NCBI RefSeq assembly: GCF_900186995.1
Contig: NZ_LT906463.1
Coordinates: 1,984,001-2,048,000, forward strand
Source of the DNA: Haemophilus pittmaniae
GTDB lineage: Bacteria > Pseudomonadota > Gammaproteobacteria > Enterobacterales > Pasteurellaceae
Length of the DNA stretch: 64,000 nt
Reading direction: 5' to 3'
Below the pieces are notes generated by a model. That model saw nothing but the letters and a program-made list of their open reading frames with translations, was not told the DNA's origin and did no database searches. Numbering within the stretch: position 1 is the stretch's first letter; each line of letters begins with the position of its first letter. Made by a program: the position numbers and the translations under genes. Below are positions 15,901 through 23,671 of the stretch, one piece after another.

Positions 15901-18470
15901 TTATCACCATAAGCTTCCGTGTATTGCATGCCTTCCGCATTGATATTGTCAATTTTGGCATTTAATAAATGCAAAGCACCGCCCAATAGCACTTGGGATT
16001 TATCATTGGTGAATTTATCTGTATCTACGGTCATCTCACCATCCATTACAATTTTTGCTGGTTGGCTTTGTGTCACCGTAGTGGCTCGAATCACCTCTTT
16101 ATTTACATTGGTTATCCAATAATCTTCGATCTTACGTCCCACGTAAGCGGCAATCGCAGCATTATGATTTTCAATAGCTGTCGCCAAGGCATTGAATTGT
16201 GCCTCGTTATCTTTCATCCATTGAACGTAAAGCGGTTTAATTGTTTTATCAAACTCAGCCTTCTCTAACTGATAGTTTTTTAATGCTTGCTGGTAATCAT
16301 TTAATTGCGTCTGATATGCCGCCTTCGCTGCTTCATCTAAATTCGCAAGATTAGCCGGCTCACTCGGTTTAATAGGCTCAACCGGCACTTGGGCTGTACT
16401 TAACACCCGCTCGATATGATTACGTTGTTGAGTGTAAATACCAAAAACTTTCCAGGCGGGATCATTTGGCAGGTAGTAGGTTTCCGGTTGAATATCACAA
16501 TTCACATCCTGGCAAATCGCAACCGAAGGTAATAGGAAGGAAAGCACATCTCCATTCTTTGGTTTATCCACTGCTGAAGGTAATGATTTCACCCGATAAC
16601 CATTTTTCCCACGAACCCCGGAATAATGTTGCAGCAAACTCATATCCAAATGAAAACGTTGTTCCGATTCTCCTTTTGGCACAATATAGTGGCGATCAAC
16701 ATTTTTCTCTGAAACAACGTTGACTTCAGTCTCAAAAAAATCATTGGTTTGCACAACTTCACCAACACGCCACACACCACCACGACCTTGCATTAAAGCA
16801 CTGCGGTTCTCTACTTTGTCCGCTTTACCGGTGGATTCATCGTTTTCATCTAGTGCATCACCAATAGAGAAACGCCCTAGGCTAACCATTGCGGTAGCAC
16901 CATCCGTATTCCCCGTATAAAAACGACTTTGATTTAATATTCGCTTCGCACCTACATCCAATTGTTCCCGTGCCGCAATAGTTGCGGAAACGACATTACC
17001 CTCAGCATCTTTTTCATCTAGATTCTCAAGCAATGCAGTTCCTAATGCCACTTTGTCACCATAAATACGGCCAGAGCCAATATTTTGGATAGCACTCCCC
17101 TTAATAACAGTTTTTGATGGCGCCTCCCCTTCCTCTGCATGACGCGCATTGATCAAACCTCGGTTAACGACTGCACCTTGCGTTTCTAGTCTTACATCAC
17201 CGCCAACGATTTCTCCGTTCACACTTTGTTCTAATGAGGCACTTTTTATATCGATTTTTTTCTTAGCAAGGATTTGGCCGTTTTGCTTGATCTCCCCTTT
17301 GGTGCTGACAGAGGCTTTTCCTTTATGAGCTACAAGGCTGGCGCCTTGGGCATTGTGCAACTCGCTAGCAGCCACTAGTGCATTTTCCTGCGCTTGAATA
17401 TGCCCCTCATTAACAATTTTACCTTGGCTATCAATCTTCACATCGCCCGCTGAAGCACCGATATGGCCGGCATTGCGCACACCAAGGCCTTGGCCGTTAT
17501 CCACTAAATGAATTTTCTCGGCATACATTCCGCCCAATTGGCTAACATCAACGCTGTAAGTAGATTGGTTTTCGGGCGTTGTCGGGGTGTTGGCTGCCGG
17601 TTGTTCTCCCACATACACTACCGAATCATTGGTGCGGTCAACCTTGTTTTTGCCGGTGGTGACTTTAATCCCTTTGTTCGACCAAACACCGCCCTTGATT
17701 TCAGCTTTCTCACTGATGATGTCGGTGTAATCCGCTTGGCGGTTATCCATGCCTTTTTCACCCACGGTAACTTTGCCGCCCTGTACGCGATAGCCCTTCA
17801 GGTTGCCGTTTTCCACTTCAGCCTTACCGGTGGTCAAGGTGGCTCGGCCGGCATTAATCACCCCACAGCCATCACAATGAATGCCATTTGGGTTGGCAAT
17901 CACAACATCGGCTTTTTTCCCCGCCACTTCCACATAGCCTTTTAAGCGGCTTGGATTAGCCGAGTTCACCTCGTTAAGAATGACTTTAGCTTCACCACGC
18001 GCAAGATTCGGGTTGCCCTGCACCCAGCCGGCCATTTGGGTTTGTACCGCCTTACGGGCGTTGTTGAGGATGGCGCCCTGCTCGGCCACATCAAATTGTG
18101 TATATTGGTTGCGTGAGACCCCGCCCGCACTTGGCGTTTGGATATTGACCTGTGGCAGGCCGTTTGCGGTTTTCAGTACGGTTGGTTGTTGATTGCCCGG
18201 CGCCGATTTATCCGCTCGAATCGCCATTTCTTGTGCCTGCGCTTGCGGCATCCAGACAAATCCTAAGGACAACATCAATGCAAACGCCACCCCGGTAAGC
18301 GGAGCTTTTCCTAAATTAGCATCTAACCCATTGATTTTATTAGAGTTGCTTGAAAAATGCGTTTCTACGCTATCCACCGCCGCTTTGCCCGCGCTTTTGG
18401 CCAGTTCGGACACCACCACCAGTTGATTTAACACGCGGCTGAAGATGACTTTATAATGATGTTTATTCAT
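9945..18470 (-). CDS. TpsA/CdiA-like exoprotein 2 with unknown toxin tip (2841 aa)
   Basis: Family of FhaB, LspA and CdiA. Residues 1-30 are the extended signal peptide region (YKVIFSRVLNQLVVVSELAK), followed by a linker and a hydrophobic core ending QAQA (cleavage near 80). The TPS secretion domain follows to about 330, with the ANPNGIHCDGCG motif. Hemagglutinin-type repeats fill the middle; a pretoxin VENN domain ends at about 2456 (AVENNYL). The last 385 residues contain paired Cys (CKGDSDC, CAGNADC), a stalk, and a C-terminal domain with GYQLPKPKIDNGIHRYDINGG and GGETILYRPAG; I do not recognise the toxin. It would be exported by the TpsB at 32146-33921, as no second transporter is present. 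The first 340 residues are almost identical to exoprotein 1. The cognate immunity gene follows at once. Confidence 0.85.
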   Translation of the reverse strand: MNKHHYKVIFSRVLNQLVVVSELAKSAGKAAVDSVETHFSSNSNKINGLDANLGKAPLTGVAFALMLSLGFVWMPQAQAQEMAIRADKSAPGNQQPTVLKTANGLPQVNIQTPSAGGVSRNQYTQFDVAEQGAILNNARKAVQTQMAGWVQGNPNLARGEAKVILNEVNSANPSRLKGYVEVAGKKADVVIANPNGIHCDGCGVINAGRATLTTGKAEVENGNLKGYRVQGGKVTVGEKGMDNRQADYTDIISEKAEIKGGVWSNKGIKVTTGKNKVDRTNDSVVYVGEQPAANTPTTPENQSTYSVDVSQLGGMYAEKIHLVDNGQGLGVRNAGHIGASAGDVKIDSQGKIVNEGHIQAQENALVAASELHNAQGASLVAHKGKASVSTKGEIKQNGQILAKKKIDIKSASLEQSVNGEIVGGDVRLETQGAVVNRGLINARHAEEGEAPSKTVIKGSAIQNIGSGRIYGDKVALGTALLENLDEKDAEGNVVSATIAAREQLDVGAKRILNQSRFYTGNTDGATAMVSLGRFSIGDALDENDESTGKADKVENRSALMQGRGGVWRVGEVVQTNDFFETEVNVVSEKNVDRHYIVPKGESEQRFHLDMSLLQHYSGVRGKNGYRVKSLPSAVDKPKNGDVLSFLLPSVAICQDVNCDIQPETYYLPNDPAWKVFGIYTQQRNHIERVLSTAQVPVEPIKPSEPANLANLDEAAKAAYQTQLNDYQQALKNYQLEKAEFDKTIKPLYVQWMKDNEAQFNALATAIENHNAAIAAYVGRKIEDYWITNVNKEVIRATTVTQSQPAKIVMDGEMTVDTDKFTNDKSQVLLGGALHLLNAKIDNINAEGMQYTEAYGDKKYSRLLKRKSKTASGRNKYKRRETNETVGRLYTDSRTITLPVANVFTDYTFDAHELANENDRGMSLPSSSLYKVNPTSNNQVLVETDPQFTDRRKWLSSDYMFKMLRADPQNILKRLGDGYYEQQLIRNQLNQLTGRPFLDNYANFEAQYKALMDNAVTAAGQFHLMPGVALSKEQVQALTSDIVWFEPQTVTLKDGSQQVVLAPKVYLSKTRQEDIKNSGVDGRATLISADQIIIDTDKDVHNQAQMAARTLTYIQANNIHNDGKINGQQVALLAENDITGAGRFEADNALLLQAGKQIALNSTTATNEVKSGGYRNNQTHIDRQATVYVKGENGSLTLAAENIALNAVNIINDGKGQTRLHATDKLELGTVMEQSEQQLGGSSNHRKHEKATKAQVTRVHSQGDVTLQANTMTAEGTQLQSKGALQLSATEALRLGTTTENHSLEEYHKDKTKRLGGSESHESYLHTESQTQQATQLNGQSVKVAAGGDLTAVATQVLATGDLIFTAGGKLNLESAIDSEKRIEWEKHQKSGLTSGYSGGVARVGYEKSNHALDGQASEQQAKVAQLTSKNGDVMLLANKALTLDGSHLDAGGDMLLSGSEVKVNAVYDRSQSEQHSRTKVKGVGVRATIDEHAVKKQQYQDESANGSTQTLVGKIINFVEATDKANHQIANRVAGYGYRQQTESHHYAQSETAKGAELSAKGNLTIQAREADISAQGGQYHAGKDLQLNAKGNVLLAAAQSWQSSRNEQRRKGANYDGAQRADGMFGVYNDKSHGIGENSQQQGALMTAGGASSIVAQTGNISAQGLKLISEQNAQLQAGKDIRLTTAVEHINTDESSTKRAVGAAKVSDTERFFGYHRELSSKQQGQTVHSGSLISSLNGDVKVNAGGEYQQTSSELLAKNKISVDAASIKTDTVFNEQSLKSHESDLKIGNFTRVKSPIIDLINTIESTVKNKDASDRVKAANLMSIAAQGYNALELAKEVDISNWSKNPTDAGYLLRIETGTGFSHHRDNREGWEKISQANRMNAKDIELNAHSGKLDLTHTDLTSRDKTGQRLADSHISLYGRDGIDYQAGLDLGQYKGRQQNSGVEVGTAVSVGAKTGWSFYLQLGFGQGKQDSEFQTVRNSQIDTERLSLKTGDSTKSSPQADAHLRGVTAKARVIETDIQGDLTVESLQSHAKSKNTSSGLNLQVEGGFGSAWGASVGAQAAKGTTEYHQVLEQAGLFAEDHYNVKADNVHLKGAAIIGQNPEANRLETNALTFEDIHNHSSSKASSGSLNLNLKQTADEQIDNKTGKVVKENAPDSTLVKGERSGGVNGGLPMSQSDSDSSLTKATLSEGTIILTKDTTPTATTAKALGINTELAQANPQVETPKDVNKQLDEQRQIREAAGHIQTAVNKYIDVQQKAIAKEIKVLQSQKEAAEARGDSAQANALDEQILNARISQDQWGTGGEYKRATDALTQAVLMGVSGGSAQAIAAAGASPYVNQVIKDVTKDIPSLNLPAHVIWGAIEAELTGGSATTGAISTAAGELGAAYLAEHIFGKKAAELSPEERSKVRDAAKAIAGIAGGLSSAMQGQDLVSSLNDTSVGMTVANNAVENNYLKPSDLVEAERKYKACKGDSDCEMRVVEETNELSKKRNQELDEYRQSLERELLAAKRRAEQQCAGNADCYLAYSQEANKHFKEQLNAYLAHVSEGKDFESLARNYYPDDAYFRSIWYGLTNSGPQKTKESLKSAKDYIDNTSFGEALDDTLRIGEKLVRLPKEWIEQDIPAHSVEKALREMTDGNPQDVGEVFFGLTTGAATVSVAGKTMKWIGGKWVRSPDVDYSRDNANLGLNNKGFNISLNENISVKPAGTISNIDSVNKLIKGELPGVSTNNRVGVPREMTPTSTPNETAKDFINKYAKSKGYQLPKPKIDNGIHRYDINGGAKNGGETILYRPAGTASSKTTDTTATVEINSQELRNINRNQQLKMKFPIKSEVK
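18273..18343 (+). repeat. Dispersed repeat copy C, inside the TpsA-2 signal peptide
   Basis: AAACGCCACC and, exactly 48 bp on, CATTGATTTTATTAGAG. The spacing equals that of the intergenic copies. On the coding (minus) strand it specifies NKINGLDANLGKAPLTGVAF, the linker and first part of the hydrophobic core between ESPR and the signal peptidase site. Confidence 0.65.
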
Positions 18471-18643
18471 TTTTAATTTCCTTTAAATTTTAAAATCAAT
18501 GTTAATGTAGCTTGAATCACTACCATAAATCGCCACACTCAAACCTGCTCCAGTTTGAGTTTATTTGCTATCGTAATAATTGTTGCAATTTTAACGACTT
18601 TCTAAATATTTCAATATTACTTCATAATCATTAAATATCAGTC
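18471..18643 (-). promoter_or_regulatory. Leader region of TpsA 2
   Basis: The 243-bp gap between the YezG-like pseudogene and TpsA 2 has AAAGGAAAT before the start codon. About 65 bp upstream, CTCAAAC...GTTTGAG forms a short hairpin (near 18537-18560). I cannot fix a promoter. Without one, TpsA 2 would rely on read-through from the cassettes upstream. Confidence 0.3.
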
Positions 18644-18695
18644 AAAAAAAGTACGATCAATTTTTAAAACTTAGTAAAAAATAACTGCACTTTTA
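18644..18695. repeat. Decayed USS hairpin 4
   Basis: AAAAAAAGTACGATCAATTTTT and AAAAATAACTGCACTTTTA retain the inverted layout but each core has lost one or two consensus bases, matching the decayed state of the neighbouring immunity pseudogene. Confidence 0.6.
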
Positions 18696-18713
18696 GTATA
18701 AAGTTTAACTATT

Positions 18714-19155
18714 TTATTGTTCCTTCTTCGCTTTTACTCGCTCTTCCCAAATCTCTCTAGGAATCCCATATTCCTTTATCTCATTTTCTTCAAGATCACT
18801 AACTCCTCGAAGATAGAGCATTGGCCAGCTATCTTCATCTGGAACATAGGCAAATTTCACATCAAATTTTCCATTTTCATCTAAAGTAAATCTGCTTTGA
18901 GTCCAATCGCTACCAAATTTAGCCATAGTTTCTTTTAGCTTAGAATAAAAATTAAGAATTTCTCTTTTTTCTTCAGGAAATCCTCCTAAAGGAGTTTTTT
19001 TCCTCTCCATTCTGATCAATCCAGTACATTCCATAATTTTGATCATCAGGTTGTAACTCACATTCAAATATATACTTCGATGCATCAAGTGGCATAATTT
19101 TCCATATTGTTTTAGCAATATTCTCATGTAATTCATTGCATTCTTCAAACAACAT
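18714..19155 (-). pseudogene. YezG/DUF600 family immunity gene, frameshifted
   Basis: A paralog of the intact gene at 22166-22630. The first 53 codons (MLFEECNELHENIAKTIWKI...) and the last 90 (FPEEKREILNFYSKLKETM ... REIWEERVKAKKEQ) lie in different frames; they meet at a run of seven A (minus strand, near 18998-19004). With one base changed in that run the product would match the paralog end to end. Seven A in a row is a slippage-prone tract, so either fixed decay, phase variation or a sequencing slip could explain it. YezG-type proteins neutralise nuclease toxins in other bacteria. Confidence 0.7.
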
Positions 19156-19156
19156 A

Positions 19157-19260
19157 TTAATCTCCTGTTGGGGTATTTCTCATGATTCTTTCAAATTGCT
19201 TACCATCAACTGAATAAGATACTTCAAATGAATCAGGACTCTTACTACTACTTGAATAAG
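19157..19260 (-). pseudogene. Toxin 3'-end scar before the YezG pseudogene
   Basis: Minus strand reads SSSSKSPDSFEVSYSVDGKQ then FERIMRNTPTGD and TAA, one base before the ATG of the immunity pseudogene. The equivalent segment before the second copy (22627-22700) reads EFEISYAVDGK. Both are ends of the same toxin type; the catalytic part is gone in both places. Confidence 0.45.
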
Positions 19261-19288
19261 TAGGATATTTCAAATCCCCTTACCTTGT

Positions 19289-20233
19289 TTATCGACCAAA
19301 TAATGAACTCCAAAATCCTTTTTTATTTTCAACTTTCTTTTGCTTCGCTTCTTCCATTCTTTGTTTGACATAATTTACCCAAACTTGATGGGGCGCATCA
19401 AAATCAAATGATTTCATAAAATCATAAGGAATTTTATATTCTGCTAATGGATTTATATCAATCAATTCTTTGGGCGCTATAGGGCTATCAATACCCAAAT
19501 CAAAACCGTGGATTACTGCGATTTTGGCATACATTAAAACTTGCGGTTGCAAGTAAAAATCAAAATGTAAAAGTGTGTCTTTGGCTGCTCGTTTCGCAAA
19601 CTTAAGTTCGAGTAATTTATCTAAAGCCTCTTGCATTCCTTTTATATTTTTATCCGCTAGTGCCACATAAAATTCATAATCGGGAATGCGCTTTAAATCG
19701 CTACGGGCTTTTTTCTCATCATTTAAGAACGTGAGTGAGCGTTCTTTTAATAATGTCCAATCGCCACTTAACGCCAATAAAGTGTTCGCATTAAAAAAAG
19801 GTCTGGTATCAGTTCGTTTATAGGGGACTGAAATATCCACAATTTCATCACGATGCTTAATTAAATAATCAATTAACTTTTGATTATCTGAGAGCAAACT
19901 CATAAAAAAGAAGTTAGTATTAAATCCATTATATGCCCATTGAAAATCATATTCAGACAAAATACCTAAGAAACCAGCAATAGAAGCATTTTCTTTAAAT
20001 CCTTCGATAGAATTTTCTAACAAACATTTAGAGGATAATGCTCGATGATAGTCATCTAATAAACCAATTGAAAAAAACACATTCCCTCGAAAATCATCAA
20101 TTAATTTTATTCTTTGAAATAATTCGAGATAAGAATCATCTGAAAACGAATTAACCCGTTCCCAAGTAAATTTTTTAGCATCACTGTAAGTCTTTGCAAT
20201 ATCACTACCTAAAAACACCTTATATTTTTCCAT
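19289..20233 (-). CDS. Imm49-like immunity protein, copy 2 (314 aa)
   Basis: An all-helical protein of TPR-like character, almost identical to the gene at 22710-23654 from about residue 75 onward, with divergence concentrated in the N-terminal third. The pattern LLALSGDWTLLKERSLTFLND and IDSPIAPKELIDINPL recalls the Imm49 family of immunity proteins (my recognition, not a search result). It is preceded by a 50-codon scar of the nuclease tip that its twin protects against. It could guard against a variant of that toxin, given that only the N-terminal third differs. Confidence 0.65.
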   Translation of the reverse strand: MEKYKVFLGSDIAKTYSDAKKFTWERVNSFSDDSYLELFQRIKLIDDFRGNVFFSIGLLDDYHRALSSKCLLENSIEGFKENASIAGFLGILSEYDFQWAYNGFNTNFFFMSLLSDNQKLIDYLIKHRDEIVDISVPYKRTDTRPFFNANTLLALSGDWTLLKERSLTFLNDEKKARSDLKRIPDYEFYVALADKNIKGMQEALDKLLELKFAKRAAKDTLLHFDFYLQPQVLMYAKIAVIHGFDLGIDSPIAPKELIDINPLAEYKIPYDFMKSFDFDAPHQVWVNYVKQRMEEAKQKKVENKKGFWSSLFGR

Positions 20234-20250
20234 ATTTACACCTATTATGA

Positions 20251-20405
20251 CTAATTCTTATTAGGAATTCTAACTGGTAATAACACAACTTTACTATTTG
20301 ATTTATCTACACCAGCTATAATTGTTTTAATTGATTTACCATTATCAATAGCTTTTATTATCGCAATTCTTGTTGGAGCATTTTCAGGTAATTTATACAC
20401 AACTT
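20251..20405 (-). pseudogene. Nuclease toxin 3'-end scar
   Basis: Encodes KLPENAPTRIAIIKAID then GKSIKTIIAGVDKSNSKVVL and the same last residues (RIPNKN) as the intact tip of TpsA 1 at 23672. About the last 50 codons of the toxin survive. A stop lies just upstream. The nuclease catalytic residues are absent. Confidence 0.65.
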
Positions 20406-20529
20406 AATTAATCCATTTTTCTAACAACTGATTATAGGTGCTTTAAAAATAGTTTTTTAAAGCCTTAGTCCGATAAACAACCTAATTTCACAATCATACT
20501 CGTGGCTTTTAAAGTGTTCACTAAGCAAT

Positions 20530-20578
20530 AAAAAGTGCAGTAAATTTTTAAAAATTAGTAAAAATTAACCGCACTTTA
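20530..20578. repeat. USS hairpin 5
   Basis: AAAAGTGCAGTAAATTTTT and AAAATTAACCGCACTTTA; the right arm has a perfect core, the left has one change. It separates the HNH-toxin cassette from the Imm49 copy. Confidence 0.75.
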
Positions 20579-20592
20579 ATTTATTGTATTAG

Positions 20593-21453
20593 CTAAAAAT
20601 CTTCTGCATATTGCATAAAATCAAACTCCCCCTCAGCACGTGAGAATAAATGAGCGGCATAATGATCTATTGCCTCTGCCGGGTTAGTCAATTTTTTAAT
20701 ACCCATCACATCTGCTCTAGGTATCACATAAACATTACGTTCATCATTATGTGAAGATACAAATAATTGATATCCTGTTTTACTCCAATCATCATTGGAG
20801 CGGGTATCAAGCAAACATCTTAATTCAAAATATTTTTCATCATTGAATTTATCATCGTCATAACTTTGTCTAAAAGCATGATGAAATTTCTGTTCTAGAA
20901 ACGCTGTATATTCAGGAAGTGCAACGCCATGACTATCTTCAAAACCTTCTATAATTGAATGAATGGGCATTAATAATAATGAAGGTAAATTACTTTTATA
21001 TATATTTGAATTTATACCCTCTGAGATAATCCATTTATCACTAAAAAATAACCAAGAGTTAAGCAATTCATAAGGGATACTTTTATGATGTAGCTTATAT
21101 TCTCCCTTGGAGAATGAAAATGGGTCATAACTTATGTAATAAACAATATCATTAATTATTACGCCAAATTCAGTTATATCATTCATTACTGGAATCTGGC
21201 TTCTTTTAATAGCATAAAAAAATCTTCCATCGTATAAATAAGAATATGACTCAGGCTGTATAACTTTAAATCGTTCAATAAGATAATTTTCTGGTTTAAC
21301 TTTATTTACTAAATTTAAACCATCAAATTTCATTGGGTCAAAATCATCAAATTTTCGATAAAATAAGTTTATTTTATCAAAGCATAGCTCTGATAAGTTG
21401 AAATAGACTTCGTCAAACTCTTTATATAAATCAGATTCTGTCATGAATTTCAT
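20593..21453 (-). CDS. Immunity protein of the orphan HNH toxin (286 aa)
   Basis: The start ATG overlaps the stop of the HNH toxin frame (ATGA), so the two are coupled. A soluble acidic protein rich in Phe/Tyr/Asp, with no membrane segment (C-terminus FSRAEGEFDFMQYAEDF). Large for an immunity protein. I do not recognise the family. The gene is followed within 15 bp by a USS hairpin that probably ends transcription. Confidence 0.65.
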   Translation of the reverse strand: MKFMTESDLYKEFDEVYFNLSELCFDKINLFYRKFDDFDPMKFDGLNLVNKVKPENYLIERFKVIQPESYSYLYDGRFFYAIKRSQIPVMNDITEFGVIINDIVYYISYDPFSFSKGEYKLHHKSIPYELLNSWLFFSDKWIISEGINSNIYKSNLPSLLLMPIHSIIEGFEDSHGVALPEYTAFLEQKFHHAFRQSYDDDKFNDEKYFELRCLLDTRSNDDWSKTGYQLFVSSHNDERNVYVIPRADVMGIKKLTNPAEAIDHYAAHLFSRAEGEFDFMQYAEDF

Positions 21454-22046
21454 TTGAGACCTCTCTTTTTAAGCGTTTCCTCAACTAAAGCTATCATATT
21501 TCTTTGAGTGTTTTCTAAATATGCTCTATATGTTGGTGATATATCTTTGTTTTCCTTAACATATCTCTGCCAACCTTCCGTTCCTGTTTCAATTTTAGCA
21601 CTCTTAGATGAATTTAATTCCTTTGGTAAAGGCTGTGAATTCATAGGGTGATTAATTAATTCATTTTGAACATGTTTTGGTAATTTATCAAAACCATCAA
21701 TTTTATTAAATGCGCTTTGTGGCAAAATATGATCCACCGAAGCTATTGCTCCATCTGGACAATCTTTAAATTTACCATCGAAAGGATCAATATACATCAC
21801 CCGATCATTTTTTGAATTAACCCAACCGCCTTGCTTAAATTTAGCCTCAACATCACCATATTTTACATTCACAAAATCACAACAATTTGCATTGTGAACC
21901 CAAACACCAAATTTCCCTACATGGTAAGTGCTAAATTCTTCTACGGCGATGTTATAAACTGTTTCTAGTTTTCCAGTAGCCTGTTGCGATACCACTTGTA
22001 AAGATGGCAAGCCATTTCTATCAAAAAGTAGAACGAGCTTATGCAA
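21450..22046 (-). CDS. Orphan toxin tip: HINT remnant plus HNH nuclease
   Basis: The first 55 residues are the last part of a pretoxin HINT domain (TVYNIAVEEFSTYHVG, GVWVHNANC). Codons upstream of the TTG at 22046 continue the match (IISHPI), so the readable fragment starts earlier than the marked start. Residues about 57-198 form the tip: VDHILPQSAFNKI and MNSQPLPKELNSSKSA are the His-Asn-(His/Lys) elements of an HNH nuclease. It has no secretion signals and is a displaced cassette. An active DNase is likely if expressed, which would explain strict retention of its overlapping immunity gene. Confidence 0.65.
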   Translation of the reverse strand: MHKLVLLFDRNGLPSLQVVSQQATGKLETVYNIAVEEFSTYHVGKFGVWVHNANCCDFVNVKYGDVEAKFKQGGWVNSKNDRVMYIDPFDGKFKDCPDGAIASVDHILPQSAFNKIDGFDKLPKHVQNELINHPMNSQPLPKELNSSKSAKIETGTEGWQRYVKENKDISPTYRAYLENTQRNMIALVEETLKKRGLK

Positions 22047-22099
22047 AATTGGATGTGAAATTATAAAACTAGCTTAAAGATAAGCAGCGCTGAAAATAC

Positions 22100-22156
22100 A
22101 AAAGTGCGGTTAATTTCAAATTTTTTTAAAATCACTGAAAACCAACCACACTTTTA
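22100..22156. repeat. USS hairpin 6
   Basis: AAAGTGCGGTTAATTT at the left has a perfect core; the right arm AACCAACCACACTTTT has one core change. The 30 bp beyond it match those beyond hairpin 4, part of the block duplication. Confidence 0.75.
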
Positions 22157-22165
22157 GTATAAAGT

Positions 22166-22630
22166 TTAACTATTTTGTTGTTCCTTCTTCGCTTTTACTC
22201 GCTCTTCCCAGATTTCTCTTGGAATATTGTGCTCTTCAGCTTCTTCCAAGGTAAGAGCACTAATTCCTCTTAAATAAAGAGATCCCCAACTATCTTCCTC
22301 TGGAATATAGGCAAATTTAATATTAAATTTGCCATTCTCATTTAGAACAAATTCACATTGATTCCATTCTGACCCTAAAGAAGTCATCAACTTTCTCAAT
22401 TCCTGAAGATAATGTAATATCTCGGATTCTTTCTCTTCAGGATAATTATCAAAGTTATAATCCATTCTTATCCCATCATGAGTAACCCAAAACATACTTC
22501 TTCTTGCTGAAGAATCAATAAACTCACATTGAACTACATATTTTTCCGCCTCAGTTGGCATCATAGACCATATAGTCTCTGCTATATTCTTATAAATATT
22601 TTCATATTCTGAGTTAATTTTTATTCTCAT
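22166..22630 (-). CDS. YezG/DUF600 family immunity protein (154 aa)
   Basis: Pattern YxNIAETIWSMMPTEAEKYV at the start, GSEWNQCEFVLNENGKFNIK and FAYIPEED in the middle is that of the YezG (DUF600) immunity family. The ATG overlaps the stop of a toxin scar as ATGA, fixing the start. No toxin body is present. It is the intact counterpart of the pseudogene at 18714-19155. Presumably cytosolic, binding and blocking a nuclease-type toxin. Confidence 0.7.
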   Translation of the reverse strand: MRIKINSEYENIYKNIAETIWSMMPTEAEKYVVQCEFIDSSARRSMFWVTHDGIRMDYNFDNYPEEKESEILHYLQELRKLMTSLGSEWNQCEFVLNENGKFNIKFAYIPEEDSWGSLYLRGISALTLEEAEEHNIPREIWEERVKAKKEQQNS

Positions 22631-22700
22631 GTTGGTATATTTTTAATAAATTCTTTAGGTAAAACCTTACCATCTACAGCATAAGATATTTCAAATTCCC
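22627..22700 (-). pseudogene. Toxin 3'-end scar before the YezG-type gene
   Basis: Encodes EFEISYAVDGKVLPKEFI then KNIPT and a TGA that overlaps the next ATG. It begins within 30 bp after the stop of the Imm49 gene. Same toxin type as the scar at 19157-19260. Confidence 0.5.
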
Positions 22701-22709
22701 TTACTTTGT

Positions 22710-23654
22710 TTATCGACCAAATAATGAACCCCAAAATCCTTTTTTATTTTCAACGTTCTTTTTCTTCGCTTCTTCCATTCTTTGTTTGACATAATTTACC
22801 CAAACTTGATGAGGGGCATCAAAATCAAATGATTTCATAAAATCATAAGGAATTTTATATTCTGCTAATGGATTTATATCAATCAATTCTTTGGGCGCTA
22901 TAGGGCTATCAATACCCAAATCAAAACCGTGGATTGCTGCGATTTTGGCATACATTAAAACTTGCGGTTGCAAGTAAAAATCAAAATGTAAAAGTGTGTC
23001 TTTGGCTGCTCGTTTCGCAAACTTAAGTTCGAGTAATTTATCTAAAGCCTCTTGCATTCCTTTTATATTTTTATCTGCTAGTGTCACATAAAATTCATGA
23101 TCGGGAATGCGCTTTAAATCACTACGGGCTTTTTTCTCATCATTTAAGAACGTGAGTGAGCGTTCTTTTAATAATTGCCAATCTCCACTTAACGCCAATA
23201 AAGTGTTCGCATTAAAAAAAGGTCTGGTATCAGTTCGTTTATAGGGGACTGAAATATCCACAATTTCATCACGATGTTTAATCAGATAATCAATCAACTT
23301 TTGATTATCTGAAAGTAAACTCATAAAAAAGAAATTTGTATTAATCCCGTTGTATGCCCATTGAAAATCATATTTAGACAGAATCCCCAAGAAACCAGCA
23401 ATAGAAGCATTTTCTTTAAATCCTGAAATATTATTTTCTAATAAATACTTAGAGGCTAATGCACGATGGAAATCATTTAAATAATGAATTAAAGAAAAAA
23501 CATTACCTGTAAAATTATCTATAGGAGCTAACGTTGAAAATAATTCTTTATGATTAAATTCAGTATATTCATCTACTCTAGCCAGAGTAAAATTCTTTGC
23601 TTCATCATAGCTTTTAGCAATCTCACTACCTAAAAACACCTTATATCTTTCCAT
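22710..23654 (-). CDS. Imm49-like immunity protein, copy 1 (314 aa)
   Basis: Starts 17 bp after the stop of TpsA 1 and is therefore the cognate immunity gene of its nuclease tip. All-helical, soluble; family call Imm49 is from the pattern LLALSGDWQLLKERSLTF and from IDSPIAPKELIDI. From about residue 75 it is nearly identical to the copy at 19289-20233, while residues 20-75 differ strongly (YTEFNHKELFSTLAPIDNFT here). That contrast suggests that the N-terminal third carries specificity or that recombination replaced it. Confidence 0.7.
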   Translation of the reverse strand: MERYKVFLGSEIAKSYDEAKNFTLARVDEYTEFNHKELFSTLAPIDNFTGNVFSLIHYLNDFHRALASKYLLENNISGFKENASIAGFLGILSKYDFQWAYNGINTNFFFMSLLSDNQKLIDYLIKHRDEIVDISVPYKRTDTRPFFNANTLLALSGDWQLLKERSLTFLNDEKKARSDLKRIPDHEFYVTLADKNIKGMQEALDKLLELKFAKRAAKDTLLHFDFYLQPQVLMYAKIAAIHGFDLGIDSPIAPKELIDINPLAEYKIPYDFMKSFDFDAPHQVWVNYVKQRMEEAKKKNVENKKGFWGSLFGR

Positions 23655-23671
23655 ATTTACACCTATTACGA

